Of a stretch of 64,000 bases of DNA, positions 59,623 to 64,000 are shown in pieces. Each line of letters opens with the position of its first letter. The first letter of the stretch is position 1. The position numbers were made by a program, and so were the translations under genes. The DNA is taken from positions 1,240,001 to 1,304,000 of the forward strand of contig NZ_JANUCO010000001.1 in NCBI RefSeq assembly GCF_024807225.1, read 5' to 3'. Below the pieces are notes generated by a model. The model worked only from the letters and a program-made list of their open reading frames with translations. It had not been told where the DNA came from and ran no database searches. The stretch is from Chryseobacterium ginsenosidimutans. GTDB lineage: Bacteria; Bacteroidota; Bacteroidia; Flavobacteriales; Weeksellaceae.

Positions 59623-59661
59623 AAAAAAGTTAATTAACTATTTTGCAATTGAAATTAATGT

Positions 59662-60225
59662 TTTATATTTGTAAGGTAATACTCACATAAGGGTGATAAT
59701 TAACATTTAAAATAAAACGGATTTTTTCCAAAAAAATTATTTTTAAATGTAAAATTAGGAACACAGATTTATTATATAGAAAACAATAAATGAATAGGGA
59801 ATAATTGTTTCGGATAAGAAACTAAATTATATAAAATCACAATGTTAGTTAAACAAAATGAATTATATCATTTCCAATTATAAAGCGAAGAAGATCTTTA
59901 AACAAAACGGTACAATCATGAAAACTTAAAAAGTAACCCGAGGATATATTCGTTTCATTAAAAAAATCCTTTGGTGAAATCTCAGTTAGTTTTTATAATA
60001 ATTAAGTTGGAAACATAATTCATTTTGTTATTTTTTACTTTATTTGAGCTTAATAATCAAATCACATTTTTAGATATTTTCATACCAAACACCACATCAC
60101 AAAATATTAAGCAAAAAATTAGAGTAAATTATTTTACTGAAGCAAAGTAATTTCTTCAAAAAAAACAGTTTTATAAGGGGGAAACCGCGTGAAGATTAAA
60201 TTCTTTTCGCGGTTTTTTTATGAAA
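59662..60225 (+). ncRNA. candidate 550-nt transcript of unknown nature
   Basis: TATATTTG at about 59664 fits the -7 consensus with TTTTGCAATT upstream, and a terminator AACCGCG/CGCGGTT with seven T lies at 60183-60222. No ORF longer than about 24 codons is apparent in the interval. Either a long ncRNA or an untranslated remnant; the terminator also serves the convergent recG. Confidence 0.35.
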
Positions 60226-62302
60226 TTTTACTCCATTTATTTTTCCCGTTGTAATTTCTCAGATAATAATTTTTAATAATCAGATTATCCGGTCTTGATA
60301 ATAAAGGATCGGCTTCAAGGATCTTTTCTACCGTATTTTTAGTTGTTTTAATGATCGCCGCGTCATTTACAAGATCAAGCCTTTTAAAATCTACCACACC
60401 ACTTTGCTGCGTTCCCAGAATATCTCCCGGACCACGAAGTTGCATATCGACTTCAGAAATTTTAAATCCGTCATTCGTCTCAACCATTGTTTTGATGCGC
60501 GTTCTGCTGTCACTCGACAATTTATCGGAAGTCATCAGAATACAATAGCTCTGTTCAGCGCCACGACCGACACGGCCACGAAGCTGATGAAGCTGTGATA
60601 AGCCGAATCTTTCCGCACTTTCTATCACCATTACCGAAGCATTAGGAACATTTACACCAACTTCAATTACCGTTGTGGCTACCATTATTTCTGCTTTTCC
60701 GGAAGCAAAATAATTCATGGCAGCATCTTTTTCATCGGGTTTCATTTTCCCGTGAAGCATCGTGACGTTGTAATGCGTGAAATTTTCCATCACATGTTCA
60801 AGTCCTTCCATTAAATTTTTATAATCTAATGTTTCAGATTCTTCAATTAAAGGATAAACGAAATAAACCTGTCGCCCTTTTTGAATTTCTTCACGGCAAA
60901 AATTATAGACATACGCTCTGTCTTTTTCTCGTCTATGAGCGGTAATAATCGGTTTTCTTCCGACCGGCATTTCATCAATCACAGAAACATCGAGATCAGA
61001 ATAAAAGCTCATCGCCAAAGTCCTAGGAATCGGAGTGGCAGTCATTACCAGAATATGCGGCGGAATTATATTTTTTGCCCAAAGTTTAGCTCTCTGCGCA
61101 ACACCAAATCTGTGTTGTTCGTCGATGATTGCTAAACCAAGGTTTTTAAACTTCACTTTATCTTCCAAAATAGCATGAGTTCCCACCAAAATAGAAAGTT
61201 CACCATTTTCGAGTTCTTCATGAATGATTTTTCGTTCAGATTTTTTGGTAGAACCGGTAAGAATACGAATATTGACTTCAGTTCCATTTAATAAATCTTT
61301 AATTCCGTTATAATGCTGTTGCGCAAGAATTTCCGTGGGAGCCATCAGACAGCTTTGGAAACCGTTGTCTTTCGCGATAAGCATCGTCAATAAAGCTACC
61401 ATTGTCTTTCCGGAACCAACATCTCCCTGCAGCAAACGATTCATCTGGATCGGTCGTTTCATATCCAGACGGATTTCTTTTAAAACCCTTTTTTGAGCAC
61501 CCGTTAAATCAAACGGAAGATGATTATTATAAAAATCATTAAAAAAATCGCCGACAACGGGAAACGGATTTCCTGCGGTATGACTTTTATGATGAAGCTT
61601 TTTTAAAGCATATCCTAACTGGAAAAAGAAAGATTCTTCAAATTTTAAACGATAATTTGCCTTCTCAAAATGTTCCATATCTTTTGGGAAATGAATGTTG
61701 AGATACGTATGCTGTCTGGACAAAAATTTAAAAGCTTTCATCAGATAATCCGGGAAATTTTCATGAAGAAGATTCGGGATTTCTTTGCAGATATTTCTTA
61801 AAACAGTTTGAAAGAATCTTTGATTCAACCCTCTTTTCGTTAACTTTTCAGAGCTTGGATAAATGGGTTTTAAACGATTTTCGGTATCCTTTTTTTCCTC
61901 AACTTCTATTTCCGGATGTGGCATAGAAAATTGATTATTAAAAACATTGATCTTCCCGAAAATATAAACTTCCTGATTAATTGGAAGCTGCTCCTTAAGC
62001 CATTTTGAATACTGAAACCAAACCAGATCCATTGCTCCTGTATCATCATTGAATTTCGCGGTAAGTCGTTTGATCTTTCCGGTCTGTATTTCCTGAACGC
62101 TCGTTATTTTCCCTTTTAACTGAACATCAGTAGTAACATCTCGAAGTTGATAAACCTTATGAACCTTGCTTTTATCCAAATAACGAAGTGGGAAAAAGTT
62201 CAGAAGATCATCCACAGTAGAAATTCCCAACACAGTTTTGATGAGTTTGGCTTTTTCAGGACCGATTCCTTTTACGTATTCTATGGAGGTTTCGAGATTC
62301 AT
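60218..62302 (-). CDS. recG: ATP-dependent DNA helicase RecG
   Basis: 694 residues from the ATG at 62302; an earlier in-frame start adds 32 unlikely residues. Wedge/OB part (SIEYVKGIGPEKAKLIKTVL, VQLKGKITSVQEIQTGKIKR), Walker A LLQGDVGSGKTMVALL, Walker B IIDEQHRFG, motif III MTATPIPRTLA, and motif VI LHQLRGRVGRGAEQSY. RecG remodels stalled forks and Holliday junctions. Confidence 0.96.
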   Translation of the reverse strand: MNLETSIEYVKGIGPEKAKLIKTVLGISTVDDLLNFFPLRYLDKSKVHKVYQLRDVTTDVQLKGKITSVQEIQTGKIKRLTAKFNDDTGAMDLVWFQYSKWLKEQLPINQEVYIFGKINVFNNQFSMPHPEIEVEEKKDTENRLKPIYPSSEKLTKRGLNQRFFQTVLRNICKEIPNLLHENFPDYLMKAFKFLSRQHTYLNIHFPKDMEHFEKANYRLKFEESFFFQLGYALKKLHHKSHTAGNPFPVVGDFFNDFYNNHLPFDLTGAQKRVLKEIRLDMKRPIQMNRLLQGDVGSGKTMVALLTMLIAKDNGFQSCLMAPTEILAQQHYNGIKDLLNGTEVNIRILTGSTKKSERKIIHEELENGELSILVGTHAILEDKVKFKNLGLAIIDEQHRFGVAQRAKLWAKNIIPPHILVMTATPIPRTLAMSFYSDLDVSVIDEMPVGRKPIITAHRREKDRAYVYNFCREEIQKGRQVYFVYPLIEESETLDYKNLMEGLEHVMENFTHYNVTMLHGKMKPDEKDAAMNYFASGKAEIMVATTVIEVGVNVPNASVMVIESAERFGLSQLHQLRGRVGRGAEQSYCILMTSDKLSSDSRTRIKTMVETNDGFKISEVDMQLRGPGDILGTQQSGVVDFKRLDLVNDAAIIKTTKNTVEKILEADPLLSRPDNLIIKNYYLRNYNGKNKWSKIS

Positions 62303-62455
62303 TTTTAGGGTTTCAGGATGCGGGTTTCTAGTTTTTAATGGATATTTTGGATGAAAAAATAAAAGTCCGAATTTCGGGAAAATAAAAAAGACTTCCAAAA
62401 AAATGAAAGCCTTAATTATAGTTTGTAAATCCGTAATTCGAAACTCGAATCCAGA

Positions 62456-62989
62456 TTAATCTTTTATTTTCGATTTAAACTTTTTCTGATAATCTTCCCA
62501 TTGGTCTCTTGTTCTTATTTTCCGAAATAAATTTTTTGAAATTAATTCTAAATAAGGTTCCAGTTCTTTGGCAGATAATTCTCCTTGTAAAATTGTCAGC
62601 TGATCACCTTTTTCATCCAAAAAAACAGTACTCGGAACAGCTCCTACATTCATATATTGCGTGAATTCGTGCAATGAGTTTCTTCCTTTTTTCTGTTCTG
62701 TATTTGGGTTTGAGAATGTTCTTCCGAAAATTTCAAAGGTATTTTTTTCTTCTGCATTAAATTTTACAGGATAATAATTTTCATTTAAAATATCAGCAAT
62801 AACCTGATTTCCATAAGTTTTTTTATCCATAATCTTACACGGACCACACCAGTCTGCATAAAAATCGATTAATATTTTCTTAGGATTCTCTTTCTGGGCT
62901 TTCAAAGCTTCTTCAATCGTCATCCACTTTACCTGCGCAAAGTTGAAAGTCAAGAAAAAGAGACAGATTATGCTTATAATTTTTTTCAT
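62456..62989 (-). CDS. thioredoxin-family protein, exported
   Basis: 177 residues. Signal peptide (IISIICLFFLTFNFAQ), then a thioredoxin fold with FYADWCGPCKIMDKKTYG (CGPC active site) and MNVGAVPSTVFLDEKGD (cis-Pro). It resembles the DsbD-gamma/thioredoxin-like group that acts in the periplasm as a reductase or chaperone. Confidence 0.9.
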   Translation of the reverse strand: MKKIISIICLFFLTFNFAQVKWMTIEEALKAQKENPKKILIDFYADWCGPCKIMDKKTYGNQVIADILNENYYPVKFNAEEKNTFEIFGRTFSNPNTEQKKGRNSLHEFTQYMNVGAVPSTVFLDEKGDQLTILQGELSAKELEPYLELISKNLFRKIRTRDQWEDYQKKFKSKIKD

Positions 62990-63028
62990 GATTTGATCGT
63001 TTACGTAAAAATAAGCAATTCCTTATCT

Positions 63029-64000
63029 TTATTTTACCTCCTGCATTAATTTTTTTACAAATGGAGAGATCAAAATTAGCACAACTCCGGCAATTACAGC
63101 ATATAATCCCAATTGTTTATATCCATCGGTATAAGTGATTAAAGCATCATAGTTGGTAGAGCCTTCTTTTGCCGTCGCTAAACCGGCTCCGATGATTCCT
63201 GCAACATATTGCCCGTAAGCTGAAGCCAAAAACCACATTCCCATCATCATACCCTGAAGATTTTTTGTCGAAAGCTTCGTCATGATCGATAATCCGATAG
63301 GAGAGAGACAAAGTTCTCCCAAAGTAATGACCAGTAAAGCAATTGTAAAGAAATTAAGTGAAGTAATTCCCTGAAGATTTGCAAAAAGTTTTGTGGCAAA
63401 TAAAACATAATATCCAAGTCCCAAGAAAATAAATCCTAATCCGAATTTGATGATTGTATTCGGCTCAACTTTTCTTTTATTTAACCAAATCCAAAGCAAT
63501 CCAAGTAACGGAGCAAGGAAAATAATAAAAAATGCACCTCCGGAATTGTTTACCCCATTCGGATCTAAACCAAGCAGATCTTTATTTAAATTTTTTGCTG
63601 CGAAAATACTTAAAGAACCTCCACTTTGCTCATAGATTCCCCAGAATAGAATTGAGAATAAGATGAAAACCAAAGCTGCCCAAAGTTTTTTACGCTCCGC
63701 AGACGTTACTTTTGTCATTTCGTAGAATAAATAGATCAATGTTAATGGTCCGATTGTCCACATAAAATAATCTGTGTATTCTGTTTTTGCCACCATTACC
63801 ATGATGATCGGAACGAAGATTAATGATAAAACATAAACTCCGTATTCCTGCCATTTTGGAATTGGGGCAGATTTTATTTCGTGATCTGGATGTCCGGGTT
63901 GAAGACCGATTGTTCCTAATCTTTTTTGAGTAAATATAAAATTAATTAAGCTTATCACCATTACAACAGCTGCCAATCCGAAAGCTACATTCCATCTTGA
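63029..64000 (-). CDS. POT/PTR-family peptide transporter, partial
   Basis: The reading frame runs off the right end of the window; 323 C-terminal residues are visible, starting SRWNVAFGLAAVVMVISL. At least eight membrane segments. IYEQSGGSLSIFAAKN, SPIGLSIMTKLSTKN and MMGMWFLASAYGQYVAG are typical of proton-dependent oligopeptide transporters. TTG/ATG codons inside the visible part are not the true start. Confidence 0.92.
   Translation of the reverse strand, partial: SRWNVAFGLAAVVMVISLINFIFTQKRLGTIGLQPGHPDHEIKSAPIPKWQEYGVYVLSLIFVPIIMVMVAKTEYTDYFMWTIGPLTLIYLFYEMTKVTSAERKKLWAALVFILFSILFWGIYEQSGGSLSIFAAKNLNKDLLGLDPNGVNNSGGAFFIIFLAPLLGLLWIWLNKRKVEPNTIIKFGLGFIFLGLGYYVLFATKLFANLQGITSLNFFTIALLVITLGELCLSPIGLSIMTKLSTKNLQGMMMGMWFLASAYGQYVAGIIGAGLATAKEGSTNYDALITYTDGYKQLGLYAVIAGVVLILISPFVKKLMQEVK

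Overview
The window is low-GC chromosomal DNA of a Flavobacteriia member of the Bacteroidota, most likely Chryseobacterium or a close relative. The evidence is the Bacteroidota promoter type (TTTG, about 19-20 nt, TAnnTTTG), weak Shine-Dalgarno signals, a PorZ homologue (type IX secretion), malate:quinone oxidoreductase and a TerD/TelA/TerC operon. Genus is inferred from general character only.

Layout. 1-5.5 kb: end of a MoxR-vWA-bpX type operon (bpX-like fragment, vWA plus propeller protein, membrane bpX-like protein, TPR membrane protein). 5.9-16.2 kb: an RNA-maintenance island. It opens with two short leader ORFs of 42 and 43 codons, each containing 19 of the 20 amino acids and each followed by an intrinsic terminator. 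Next comes an array of 17 tRNA genes plus one miniature cloverleaf, then an operon for an RNase H-like protein, a R2K-type ATP-grasp enzyme, a DinB-like protein, a T4 Rnl2-type RNA ligase, an RNase Z-like metallo-hydrolase, a metallophosphoesterase, two paralogous DEDDh exonucleases and a degenerate GyrB-like protein. 16.3-18.5 kb: AraC regulator and zinc alcohol dehydrogenase. 18.6-25.3 kb: second half of the RNA island. It holds a ncRNA with two circularly permuted tRNA domains, a slipin-like SPFH protein, a Ro60/Rsr (TROVE-vWA) protein whose promoter closely resembles that of the ncRNA, and a tandem array of nine Y-RNA-like units. Three Y units carry permuted tRNA domains and one carries a 25-nt near-match to 23S rRNA. 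Two small HTH genes face this array.

26.8-30.7 kb: SulP transporter; an EF-G paralogue, broken by a one-base insertion, behind its own leader-ORF/terminator module. 31.4-37.5 kb: Ter stress operon (HAD, PRTase, TerD, TelA, unknown, TerD, TerC). 38-64 kb: mostly housekeeping genes: catalase-like protein, FKBP, Rrf2 and NmrA-like, M23 peptidase, GpsA, Mqo, SDR, a GH63-like glucosidase, RecO, PorZ, a split 5'-nucleotidase pair, DapA, an AraC-type plus pseudo-receiver pair, RecG, a thioredoxin and a POT transporter. Three genes (EF-G, NmrA-like, DUF1684) share the same defect, one extra base in a three-base run, which points to sequencing error as much as to decay.

How the RNA island may work (inference): leader ORFs that sample almost all amino acids could stall ribosomes when any tRNA is damaged or uncharged, relieve termination and switch on a backup or decoy tRNA set. 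The ligase, nucleases and RNase Z-like enzyme would process or repair tRNA ends. Ro60 with its Y RNAs would handle misfolded or damaged tRNA and rRNA. Several dispersed palindromic repeat families fill the spacers.
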